DNA of 64,000 bases, from assembly GCA_965153455.1 (NCBI GenBank), contig OZ234502.1, forward strand, positions 227,267-291,266. Reading direction: 5' to 3'. The translations under genes and the position numbers were made by a program. Below, in pieces: positions 22,531-34,400 of this stretch. The notes below the pieces were generated by a model. That model was not told the origin of the DNA, did not search any database, and saw nothing but the letters and a program-made list of their open reading frames with translations. The stretch comes from Sphagnum compactum (taxonomy: Eukaryota; Bryophyta; Sphagnopsida; Sphagnales). Positions within the stretch are counted from its first letter, which is position 1; each line of letters opens with the position of its first letter.

Positions 22531-24208
22531 ATTCACCTTGATGGGGTTTGATGATCATCGCACGAGTGTCCCTTTAGCCTGGATCATTACAAGTAGGCAA
22601 ATAATTCAGGATTTGATCGAATGGTTGAAAACCATTAAAAGATAAGATGTTATCACACATGCCACATTGGAAACCATCATGTTTTCTCGTTGATGATGCA
22701 CCTCAAGAATTGAAGGCATTACGGTTACTTCTATACCTAATACCTACTTTGTGTTTATTTCCTTAAATGTTTTTTAATATCTTTCATAAAATTCTTGATT
22801 ACCTCAAATGCATTTTATGTTGTACTAACCCCATCCACTCATGGAGATTTTATTGCATATGTGTCCTTATTAGGGTCGTATGGGGTATGGACAAGGTTCC
22901 CATCTACCTTTGTTATTGGCATGTTTTCAAAACATGGCATTTACGTGGTACTGAAAAAATCAAAGATGTGGAAGTGCGAGGTGGAATCCTCCAAGACCTT
23001 CATGATGTGATGTACATGTCCATCAATCATGGAGAAACAATTGATGGCTTCAAAGAACGTGGGAGGGTTGGTGTGAGAAAAAACTTTCATAAACATAGGC
23101 CTGGTGATGCGTGGACAAATTATTTATGGACTTATTACCATTGGTTTGGTAAATGATAATATTTATCATGGTTTAGTATTCAAAATTCTTTTGTAATAAT
23201 GTTATTCATCCTTGTGCATTGTGTTTATGTTTGTAGAATTATGGATGGTGGGTGTTCGAAGAGTGCTCCATTCCAACCAAAACACCCAAGTGAGCATTGA
23301 ATCATATCATGATGCGTTGAAACATTGGTTAACTATTGACACAAAAGGCCCTAGAAGGCATAGGATCGACTGGTTGGTGTGGCAATTAACAACCATTGCA
23401 CGCCACTACATGCACACATTGGAAATGAAAAAAAAGTGTTTCATAAAAAAAAGGTTATGGAAGCCATTATTACACGAAATGTGGAAAATGCAGCCCTTAT
23501 TCCACTCACCCATGTGTACCAACAAACCCTTGAGAGTGATGAAGCTTGGGTGTACGAAGCCAACGCCTTCCCAATGTTATTTACGCGGTGAAATTCCCAT
23601 TCACTGAAATATTTTGTTGCACATGTGAATGGGCATTGTGAGGGAATATGTGTAAACACCAAATTGTGGTCATTCTCACATGCACAGACATTTTTCAAGA
23701 GGATATCATTCATTACTGTGGAACATGGTATGGATCACATCGTGGAGGGTTGGGTCACATGTTTGCGGACCCACGACATATTCTAGATGATACGGAGTCC
23801 AATGATGATGATGAAGATGAACATCTTGAAGGTGATGATGGGATCATGGACATTGATGGGTTCATGAACATGGAGCAAAATGATCTCCCTATGCGTGCCA
23901 TTGTAGGGTATAATGATACAATAAATTCATCAACCCCAATGGAAAAGGTTTTTGCACAATTGGTCACTAGAATGCAAGAGATTACAAATGAATGTAAAGA
24001 AGGTGATGTGACACTTTGTGAACATGCCACCTCACACATGAGAGTATTGGCATGTAATATTCATAGCATATGCTTCACAAAGGCAAATACAGTTTCACAC
24101 CCAAGATTAGTGTTACACTTTGTAGAAGATGGATTGGGAAATAGTGTCAAACGGCTCAAAGATTGGCATGAAATAATGTTCAATCACATAAATGTATGTA
24201 CTAAATGA
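22531..24208 (+). pseudogene. MULE-type transposase, copy B (5'-truncated)
   Basis: Begins mid-domain at the codons for FHLFTLMGFDDHR, so the N-terminus and the first catalytic Asp are missing. It keeps DDAPQELKAL, GGILQDLHDVMYMSIN, GDAWTNYLWTYYHWFG (open where copy A has a stop), SIESYHDALKHW, LTIDTKGP, a degenerate SWIM region (CCTCEWAL followed by a stop) and the acidic tail to 24208. It is about 90-95% identical to copy A by eye. The truncation point joins inverted HNL-flank sequence directly. Confidence 0.9.
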
Positions 24209-26155
24209 TGTCATGAATAAATGTCTCAATTACTAATCAAGATTGTTACCATTGGCACTAAAATTTTTGTTTTAGAATCAATTTTGTATGGAGGAAACCA
24301 TAGCCCAAGTTCTTTGAACATTATGTATTCAACACACACATGAAGTCTAATATGGCACAAAGGTTATTATTATTTCCAAGTAATAAGCACAAAAAATGTG
24401 AAATGCAAACACACAAGGATAGTGATAATATTAGTGTTAAATGCAGGTATTGTAACTAAGCCCTAAAATCCGAGTTTGTAAAAGTATGTACAAGTGCAAG
24501 TATTGCAATGAGGTTCCAAAATTCCAATTGGTAAAGGTAAGTATGGGTGCATGTATTACAACAAAGCCCCAAAATTCCAATTGGTAGAGGCAAGTACAGA
24601 TGTAGGTATTGCGACGAGGCCCCAAAATTCCAGTTGGTAAAAGTAAATATGAGTGTAAGTGTTACAACGAAACCCCAAAATTCCAGTTCGTAGAAGTAAA
24701 TATAAGTCTGGGTATTGCAAGTTTAAATGAAGAATCAACCCTAAATGCAATACCCACGCTTCAAAAGAACCCATCTAGATAGTTTAGATACCCTTAAGTG
24801 AAGACCTAGCCCTAAACAGAATACCCACATGCAAAGTCACTTTGAAATAACCCAACCTTATATGCAATACTTGCATTCAAGGTCACTCTGAAATTACGCA
24901 TGTGGGGTTTAAGCTTCTTTAAGTGAAGATCCTACCTTAAATGCAATACCTACATTTTGGGTCACTCCAAAATAATTAGTTAATTTCAAAATAGTATGTT
25001 AACAAAGGTGTGTATAGAGGTTGGGGTTGTTGATTAGGAGTTCCATGATTCTTACTTTGTTTCATGAATTTGAAAAGAGGTTGTATTGTTTGTGGAACAA
25101 ATAGTACAATGACAATTGTGATCAAGCTTATCTTGGTGTAGGAATTTTTCATGGAAAAGTGGAACTTGCAATCTATAATGTGGAATAATTATCTTAAATA
25201 GTGATTTCAATAACTTATTAAAACAAAAATATAATTAAGTTAATCAATCAAATATCAAATTAAACAATCTGATTTTTTGATCCAACTTTTTATTATCAAG
25301 TAAATCAAGTTCAACCAAATGATTAGTTAATTATTTTAAATAAATAAATGATTATCTAATTTCTGATAATTAATCATTTTAATTATCTGAAATACTAGTT
25401 TATTAATTATTTAATTATGTGACAAAATTTGTTGATAATTCATTAATTATCAGAAATATTTTATATTAAATTGGGGGGAAATTTCTAGGGTTTAAACATA
25501 TGTGAAACAATATAATTTCATTTTATATCTTTTTCAAAAGGATTGGAAAAATTAGGTTGGAGAGATCACACAAAGGTAAGAAGTAAACTTTATGTGAAAA
25601 CCCAACCCTAAATGCATACAAAGTTTGTTGAGATCAAAAAATAAAAAGTTCAAGCTTAAATTTTTTTTCAAATATGTTCATATTTACGTTTTTTCCCTTT
25701 TAAAGTTGTAAACTCATTTCAAAAAACATAAATATAGAGTCCATAATTTAATAAGATTTTAAACTATGTTTGAAAAAAAATCAAAGCACATGATTTTCTA
25801 CTTTTTTTTTTCTGTTTCACATAATAATAAAAATGATTTCTCCCATATATTAATCCTATGTTTGATTGAAATTTTATTTTATACTTTGCTGATATATAGT
25901 AAATAATTTCTTGGTTAAAATAATCATATAGTGGGTCAAAAATATTTTATATTTTATACATATATAACACAAGTCTTTATGTAAACTTTATTTTTTATGA
26001 TGTATAATATTGGTTTAAATATTGGTCCAAATATATTGTTATTTGTAACACATTATATATAAATAATGATATTATGAAATTATATTGTTGATTCATTTCA
26101 ATACATATAATATAAAAATTGATATAATATATAAAAATATAATATTAATAAATTA

Positions 26156-26190
<35 letters not shown>

Positions 26191-27854
26191 ATGGTTACGT
26201 ATATTGCAATTATTTTTAATGAACTTTGTTTTTAATGCGAATTTAAAAATTTCAAAATGTTAATAGTTAGGTATGCAAATGTTCATAAGCTCTTAAAACC
26301 CATGCCAAAGTTTGTGTGGATTTGGAAGCTTTGCGATGTCCAAATTGTTATGTAATGTTTTCGACACCTTTAAAAGCTGAAACATGACTCGACTATCCAA
26401 AAACACAATAGTGTTCATAAAAAAACAACCAATAATTTGTAGCCTTGACAAATTACTAGCTTCAACAAAAGTTCATTGCCAAGGTTGTCAAATTGACTAA
26501 AGTGTTGACATTGACCAAACTAAACAACCTAGCCTAAACATGAGTAATAGGTTAGTAAACTACTTGTTAAGTAACCTATTTAATTACTTAATAGACTACC
26601 TACGTAATATAGGCCTATTATGTAGTTTATTCATTAGTGTAGGCCTTCTAAGTTAATATCTTAAATGGTCTATGTAGGTATTGAAGGTGGTTGAGCTTAT
26701 TAAGTAAACATACTAGTTATATAAGTAGTTTATTAGCCTAGGCCATGTAAGCCTAATAAACATTTATGACAGTTTAATGTTTATTCCTTATTATATTATA
26801 ACATATTAAATTTGAACTGGAAAAATTTATTAAAAAGAAAGCACATTTTTCCATATAATTGTTATAAGTATATACCATTGGATTATGATTCAAATTTAGA
26901 GTTTGGGAAGCCCTAAATTAATTAACATTTTTTTTACAAGTATATAGTAAATAAAATAAATCTATAGTGCATTTTAGGGGAATTTTATATGCAAAACAAT
27001 GTAATATATACTTTTAAAGAAAGTGAAAGAAATAAGCTTGGAGATATTAACAAATGGTAAGAGACATACCTTCTTTTGTGTTTTGTTACAAATTTCATTT
27101 AGTTATTAAAATATGAAGGCTAAATTTGTAATTGGTGAAAGTAAGTACGTGTGTGGATATTGCAAAATTATATGAAACCTTAACCCTAAATGCAATAGCC
27201 ATATTCAAGTTCATTTGAAAATAACCCATAGGTGATTAAGGTAAAACCTGCAGTGAAAAGGAAACCTTAAATGTAATACCCACATGTAAAGTCGCTTTGA
27301 AATACCTAATATGTAATTTGGGTGCGCCTCTGAATGAAGACAAAGGCCTAGATGCAAACCCTGCATGCAAGTTCATACTGAAATAATCCATAGGTGATTG
27401 AGGCAAACCTTATGTGAAGACCCGACCCTAAAAGCAATACACACATGTAACGTCATTTCGAAATAACTAATAAGTGGTTTGGGTACTCAAAATATGTTTT
27501 TTTATATACCTAAATTAATTATTATTCTGAATTAATTTTATGACAAAATGCAAGTTTTGCAATGAATGTAAAAAACCAGCAACTATTATGGGACCAATAT
27601 GTGGGTATTGCAATGAATGTAAAAAACCAATGAATATTATGGGACCTATATGCGGGTATTGCAATGAATTTTTTAAAAAAAACGTCTATTATGGGACCTA
27701 TATGTGGGTATTTCATATTTGAAAATGACCTTATGGAATTTATAATAGAAAATGATGTAGGTATTATATGTTTAAAATGTGTATTGTTTTAAAAGTCTTT
27801 AGGTGATGTGAATCCTATTACATTAGATGTAAGCATTGCACAATGTTCATTTTG
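24209..27854. repeat. Non-coding right arm of transposon copy B
   Basis: Direct counterpart of 14113-17780, including the 53-bp array (about 24440-24720), the repeated TGCAATACC motif, an internal TA run (26155-26190) absent from copy A, and the 51-bp array (27553-27712). No gene recognised. Confidence 0.85.
27553..27712 (+). repeat. 51-bp tandem array, copy B, with open 17-residue repeats
   Basis: Three units; the frame 27540-27722 reads CKFCNECKKPATIMGPICGY and then CNECKKPMNIMGPICGY. The regular CxxC spacing is striking but the frame is only 60 residues and closed in copy A, so it is treated as a non-coding minisatellite whose unit length happens to be a multiple of three. Confidence 0.85.
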
Positions 27855-27964
27855 CACAACTTCCAAATCACCACCACCTTTTTTCAATCTCCTTCTTCTA
27901 GCCATTACAACATTCAACATTAAAAAAACCCATCATTTCATTGTTAATTGTCAATTCTAATGAA

Positions 27965-28835
27965 CTAAACTAAAAGGACCAAAGAAAAAAAAAAAAAAAA
28001 AAGGAAACCGCCTCCGGCCATCGCTTTCTTCACAACACCACCACCATAGAAAAAGGTGACGACATTGCTATTGTCACCTTCTTTGGAACAAAACCATCAA
28101 AAAAGGCGACGGTAGTTACCATGGCCAATTTTTGCAACAAAGCCATCAAAGAAGGTGATGGAATTGTCGTCTTCTTCTTCTTCGTTGTAATTTTTAAAAA
28201 AAGGTTTTAGGGTTTAGGGTTGTTGTCGTCACCTTCTTCCTTGCAATAGAAAAAAAGAAGGCAATGGCAGTTGTTGCTTTACCTTTTTCATTACAACATA
28301 ACCAAAAGAAAAAGGTGACGACAGCTTAAGCTATCGTTGTCTTCTTTGCTACAACAAAACCAAAATAGAAGGCGACAACAACTTTGTTATCGTCGCCTTC
28401 TTTGCTGCAACAAAAGAAAAAAAGAAGATGATGTCGCCTTCTTCGTTGTAGCAAAACAAAAGAAAAAAAAAAGGCGATGGTAAATCTGCTGCTGTCGCCT
28501 TCTTCGCTGCAACAAAATGAAAACAAAAGAAAAAAAAGAAGGCGATGGCGTGCTATCGCCTTCTTTGCTCCAACAAAACCAAAATAGAAGGCGACGACAA
28601 CTTTCACTGCAATAAAAGAAAAAAAGGCGGCAACGACATGCCGTCACCTTTTTTGTTGCAGCAAAACCAAAACAGAAGGTGACGGTAGCTTTGTTGTTGT
28701 TGCCTTTTTCACTACAGCAAAACGAAAACAAAAACTGTCACCTTCTTCGTTGTAGCAAAACAAAAACAAAAGAAGGTGACAGTAGCTCTGCGATCGCCTT
28801 CTTCACTGCAACAAAAGAAAAAAAAAGAAGGCGAG
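27965..28835. repeat. Array of short dyads (GGCGAC...GTCGCC)
   Basis: Well over ten imperfect units in which AAAAGAAGGCGACG is followed within 10-40 bp by its complement CGTCGCCTTCTTCG, then GCTGCAACAAAA. Every unit can form a hairpin and neighbours can pair with each other. Frames on both strands give Phe/Lys/Ala low-complexity proteins without a domain. Two TTTAGGG units at 28206-28220 are incidental. It replaces the copy-A core gene fragment. Confidence 0.8.
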
Positions 28836-28951
28836 GGAGGGAGCTTACCTTTAAGCTCCCGCCTGGGTCTCGCTTCAAATGCTCCCGAACGTTGTCATGG
28901 TTCCTGCTCCAACTGCTCCAGAGCTCTAGCGATGGAGTGGGTGCAAAATCA

Positions 28952-31340
28952 AAATCAGATGAGGTAGGTAGGTGGGAGGGAGGTAGGTAGGAGGGAAAAA
29001 CTTTGGGGCAAAGAAGAGGCTGAAAAAAACCAAAAACTATGGGTAGGGGAGGATGTGTTTTTGTTCATCATTAGCTAGAATGGACCAGCAGCCACCAATG
29101 TACCAATTGAAGATGAGGCCACTTTGACAATGGACTTTCCAGTTGGAGGGGAGGTTTTTTTTTCAAGCTGTATTTGGTGTGTAGAGTGGACTGTCAAGTG
29201 TCCACTTTGACAATGGATTTTCCATGCAAGTTTTAGGAGGGGGGGGGAGATTTCTTTTCCTTTCGGCCAATGGGAAGGCCCAAGGTGCCTTGCTTTTATT
29301 CCTTTTATGTTTGGGGGGTGGGAAGGATTTTTTTTTTCATTTTTCCCTGTTTTCCAACGTGTTCCCACGGTGTTCCCTCTAAGTTCTCAATATGTTCCCC
29401 GAGTTCACAATGCGTTCCCCCAACATGTTCTCCATTTAAGCACCTCACTTTTATCCCATATGCTTTGGCAAATGTTGTTCTCCTTTCACCTATATAGGCA
29501 GGCCGAAGGGGAGGAGCTACATACATCAAAACAGAACCTTCTATTTTGAGGAGCCTCCATAATTTCATTTTTTGGGGAGCAATGGGCCAATCAAATTGGC
29601 TTGTCTCCCCCCCCCCCAAATAGAAAAAAAGAACTTGGAAGGTACTTTGTGACTTTACTAACACTTCTCCTAATCACCTGGCCGCAGTGAACCGGCACCC
29701 ACCACTGCACCATCCACTGGATGCCCATTATCACTCAGTTGTGGATGAACCTCAACTGGGTTAATATTGGGTTTCACCTCGGTAACCAATTCAGTAATAA
29801 GTAGGTCTCATATTTAGGTAGATAGGTAGGAAAATAGGTAACTACTAGGTAAATAGATGGTTTACGAATAGGTAAGGGCTAATTTTACTACCTACCTACT
29901 AACAACCCACCACTTGTGGGTTGTTAGTAGGTAGGTAGTAAAAAAAGCACTGAACTAACCACCATGATTAGCTAGGGCACTGTTGGGTATCCAGCTCGTT
30001 ACTGACGCAGTCGATATTAAAAATTAGTGAGTCAGTGACCCGGTCAAAAGTTAGTGACCAGTGTTCGTGCAGGAGGCCTACGGCGCCTGCAAGAAATTCT
30101 GGACACTAGTGAAGCCACCTAACTCCTGCCAATTTGAGATCTTGAGACCTGATTTGTTCTTTTCTCTCACTCTCTTTCCCTTGCTCTCTTGCTGAGTCTG
30201 TTTCTCTCTTCCACCCAATCTGTTGCTTTCTCATGTGTAGCCTCTCTCTCTCTCTCTCTCTCTCTCTCAAAAATTGAAATCTATTTTGTGTTCATAAATT
30301 TTATTTTGACTAGTGGGAACTAATTTGAGGGTTAATCCTTTTGGGAAATAAGATCAATCTGAGGTTAATTCATCTTCTCTTCTTGCACGTGTGTTTAGGC
30401 CATGCATTGTTCTGCATAGAACCAGACAGCACGGTTCTACCCGTTTTTTCCATTCTGCAAAACAACTTAGGTAAATGTTCTTTTTATTTCACGATCTTTT
30501 TTATTTTTTGCAGCAGACCAGCGAAATCGAATTCTGAACTTTACAGGTATAGAATTAGCTTTCAGACCACTGGGATAGATTCAGGCACCGAAAGAAGAAT
30601 GCTTTTCTTTTGATTTGATTAACTTTCACACTCAAAACGTCAAACTCTACGTCCGAACCACACGATTCTCCCCAGGGCTGCACTGTCAGTACCAGAAAGA
30701 GCGCCGGCCAGTGCTAGATGGGGGGGTATTTAGCCTCTCGCCTCCTCAAACACTGGTCACTAATTTTTGACCGGGTCACTGGCTCACTAATTTTTTTTAA
30801 TATGGACTGCGTCAGTAATGGGTTGGGTCGCAGTCGATTCCGAGTAACTTCGTACAGGTAGCTGAAAGTGACTTGCGTGCTGTGCCCACCAACAACGCCT
30901 GCTTTTTCAACACATCCACAAATTTCTCTTGTGTAAAGATGTGAGGCCCAGCAAGCGCTCATTGTTTCATTGCCCTCCCCCACCCCCCCCCCCCCCCGGC
31001 GTGTCACTCGTGTCTACCGATATCAGTGTCCGCGGCAAACTGCCTGGTTTTTCAAACGTTTCAGATCCGGAGAACCGCCGGTTCGGGATATATCAAAACC
31101 TTAAACAAGAACCGCCAGGTTTTGAATCAGAACCGCTGGTTATTTGACTAATTCAAGTTCGCCTACAACCCAAGTTGAAATAATTAGGAATAGGCTTCTA
31201 AACCTGGTAGCATCTACCCGCATAATATACGAGGTAGATGCACACATTTCACACCCATGGTCCCATGCCCAACCCACCCATATAGTACAAGGGCGCGCGA
31301 CCAAGGATAGTATCTGTGGGTGGTATACTTCCAAATTTTC
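28952..31340 (+). repeat. Large repeat, copy B (matches 18776-18955 and 19500-21698)
   Basis: Carries the same order of features as copy A: GGTAGG stretch, EHVGGT-type frame, hairpin, CT-rich module and fold-back module (29996-30835), then inverted HNL-flank sequence (30690-31340). The end at 31340 abuts the short HNL-like piece at the 3' end of CTC1. Confidence 0.9.
29883..29943. repeat. Perfect 28-bp inverted repeat with 5-nt loop (copy B)
   Basis: Arms 29883-29910 and 29916-29943, loop CACTT, identical to the hairpin in copy A. Confidence 0.97.
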
Positions 31341-31414
31341 CATTTTAAATTGTTCATGTGGGGCATTATTGTGGTACACACTAAATCTTGAACACTTTGG
31401 AACTTTCAAATCCA
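31341..31414 (-). repeat. About 75-bp piece shared with HNL intron 2, holding the CTC1 stop codon
   Basis: Read on the minus strand it matches 371-445 and the same place in the right HNL copy (about 47165-47240), from CTTCAATGGATTTGAAAG to CCACATGAACAATTTA, with about three differences. The CTC1 TAG at 31381-31383 falls inside it; the HNL copies have TAA at that spot. Confidence 0.85.
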
Positions 31415-34400
31415 TTGAAGCCAAGGACTGCAGTGCATTCATTCAAGTGCCTCATATCCGAGCACTGTTGCACTGTTGTTCCACTGTTGCATTTGCATCT
31501 AGTAAGTATGCCTGATGGAGATCTGCCATGGGCATAGATATCAGTCACTATATTGTCATTGTAGCCTGGAGGTTTCTGATCTGCAATTTTTGACCAGAAA
31601 GAATCTCCAGACTCTCTTGCAACTGCATTTGTCCTCAAGGGATGGCCATCTTCACTGAAAAACCATGCCAGACTCAACAGAGAACAGCTGGCTCCTACAG
31701 TAAACTTTGCAAGTTGTAGGGAATTTTTCAGATTGGTACATGTTGGTGGCTCACTTTGCAAGATAGGGAGCAAATAGAAATGTCCCATATGCAATATCTG
31801 CAACAGAAATTGCTAGTTATTAACATATACACAGATCCAAAGGCAAGAATCAACTTGCTATTCAGCTTGAGAAACTACCAGATGGCAAGGAATGTGAGTC
31901 ATACACACTAGATGCAAGGCAAACTGAATTACAACGAAAAAAAATCTATAAAGTTCTGTGGTGTACCTGGCTGTACTCACTTCCACTCTATAACTTTCCT
32001 GAAGTCGCAGTCCATGATATGACCCAAACATTCCTCAGTTTGACAACAGAATGCTTCACTTCCCAATTTTTCTTTCATCTTCAAGCAGCCTTCGATATCC
32101 AGGGAAGATGAATAGGTGTGGGCATGCTGTTCAACTTTCATCTTGCCTCCAGGATATTCATTCAGTAGGAAACACACAGAGCATCGGATACTGCACCCTG
32201 TAACCACTCTGTTCCCAGTGGCACTATTATCCAGATCTGCATTTGAGCCCTCAAATCCTCCTTCCTGGTATTTTGCATCAGGTCTCTTGTTCAAGTTGGT
32301 CATTCTACTATTACTAAGATCCATCTGTATGTTGGCCATGGGCAGATAGCTGCACTCATTTGGTGCAGAGCTCTCCCTAACAATGCGGAGGCAAAGGGGA
32401 AGCAAAATAGCTTCAGCATACAATGTCCATTGATTGCCCTCTCCAGCTTCAACACCAGGCTGCATTGCAGACATCCAAACATGACATTGAAGTACTCAAG
32501 CCAATGCTGAGGGAAGGAAAATTTTGTGATGTCAACCTTGAAGAAAGAGGAAGAGAAATGGAAGAAGTTTGATGTACCTTGAGCCTGACTGGATGCTTAT
32601 GCGTAACCATCAATAATTCAAACTGTCTTCCTTTCCAGGAGTTATCATGACCTTCTATTTGATTGAATTTTCTCAGGCAACTAGGATTGCTTGTACAAGG
32701 TTCCCTTGATGGCCATACAAGGTTTTTCAAGCAGGAAGCATGCTGTATTTGGAAATGCACATAGTATGAAAGCAGATTTCAAGGCTCCATCTCGAAGACC
32801 AGCCCCTTGAGTAGTGTAGACCATGCCACAGGAGAGTTTGGCAGTCTGACACGGTTTGCTTCTGCAGACTGTGTGGAAGTCCTCCATTTGCCTTGTACAA
32901 CCAAACTGAAGGATGTGATCTGGAACCCCATTCAGACTTGGAGGTAGAATTTTGTAGCCCACACATGGTGCAGACAACTGACAGATCTAAACCTTAGGGA
33001 GAAAGAGAGGGAAACAATAGAATAGCCTGCAAAACAGCCACCTGGTATGTTGATGACAGGTTTGCAAAACACTGAAGATCTGGGATCATCACATCAAGTG
33101 CTCCAGTGGCATCCACCAAACTGTAACTTCCCAGAATCCTGGCACACCTGACATCAACACAAAATTTGTGAATATGCATAACACACCTCCAAATGCTTTT
33201 TGAAACCGCCTTTGATGCATCCATCCATCCGACATTCATCATGATGTGGGTCACCCCAAAGTTGGAATGAACATTCATGTACTCAGGCATAGCATTGCAT
33301 TAACATGCTTCAGGTGAGTGGAGCTAACGCTTAAAGATCCTATCAGCACAAGGCCAAGCTCTGCACTGGAAATTATCCGCTGTACATAGTGGGCACTATT
33401 TTCACCTGTCTGCAAGCCTAGGCTGGGATTCCATTCACTGTGTGTGTCAAAACAATCACAATGTTTCTTCCCTGCTTGCCAGACAATAGAGTGTTGGTCA
33501 TGCCACAGTGATTCAATATGGTCACAGAAATTTGAAATGGGGGGAACCTGCCACAGAAATTTCCAAGCATTATGTGTAAAGATCAGACTTGCTCACTTGC
33601 AAGAATACAGCTAGGACAAGAATTGTGTTGAGCAACTTAATAATAGTCATAATGTAGAAAGTTGCTGGAGATCAGACAAAATACCTTTGTTGATAGTCTA
33701 GATGGAAGATCTTCTCCCAAGTGGCAAAAACGATTGTGCCAAAAAAACTCCTTGAACACATCGTGAGATCATACATCAAAACTGTGCACACTGAAAACTT
33801 CCATGGTTGGTCTGTTTCTCTACCAGTTTTTGACGAAAGGCAACCAAAAAATACTCAAAATAATCAGAGACTGCTAATTTATCCTCTCATCCCTCCACTT
33901 TTTGACATTCCTCCTTTCCCAACTGAGTTCTCTGGACATGAGATCACAGCACCAGTAAAGAAATGTGCTTACCTGGTGCAGAGTCACAGGTGTGGTCAGA
34001 AGGATGGGAAGATATGCCTGTATTATGCGAGCACACTGAAGAATCCTTGCACAATGAAACCAGAAGTGAAATTGGACACTTTATAGCATGTTCTAAAAGC
34101 ATGATTATTTCAAGCAGAACTGCTGAATCTGCTTATCTGCTATTCAAATTCTTATTGTACACACAGAGACTGGCATATACAGGCAACCAGAAAGATGTGA
34201 GAAGTGAGGAATAAAATAAAGGGTCCCTCCTCTTAGACAATAATGCATTGATTGAATAGATCATCCTCTGATAAGACTGGCTAGAATAAAAGCCTTTCAA
34301 CATACAAATAACTGCAAAATTTGGACAGAAAAGCAGAGGTTAAAGCATAACAATTACTGCAGCCTACAATGCTTATTAAAAAAAAGTGAAGTTGTTGCCA

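Noticed and set aside
28206-28220. TTTAGGGTTTAGGG, plant telomere-like
   Set aside because: Only two units; chance in an internal repeat array and unrelated to the CTC1 gene nearby.
33721-34086. 121-residue plus-strand frame
   Set aside because: Overlaps CTC1 exons and introns on the other strand and has no recognisable domain.
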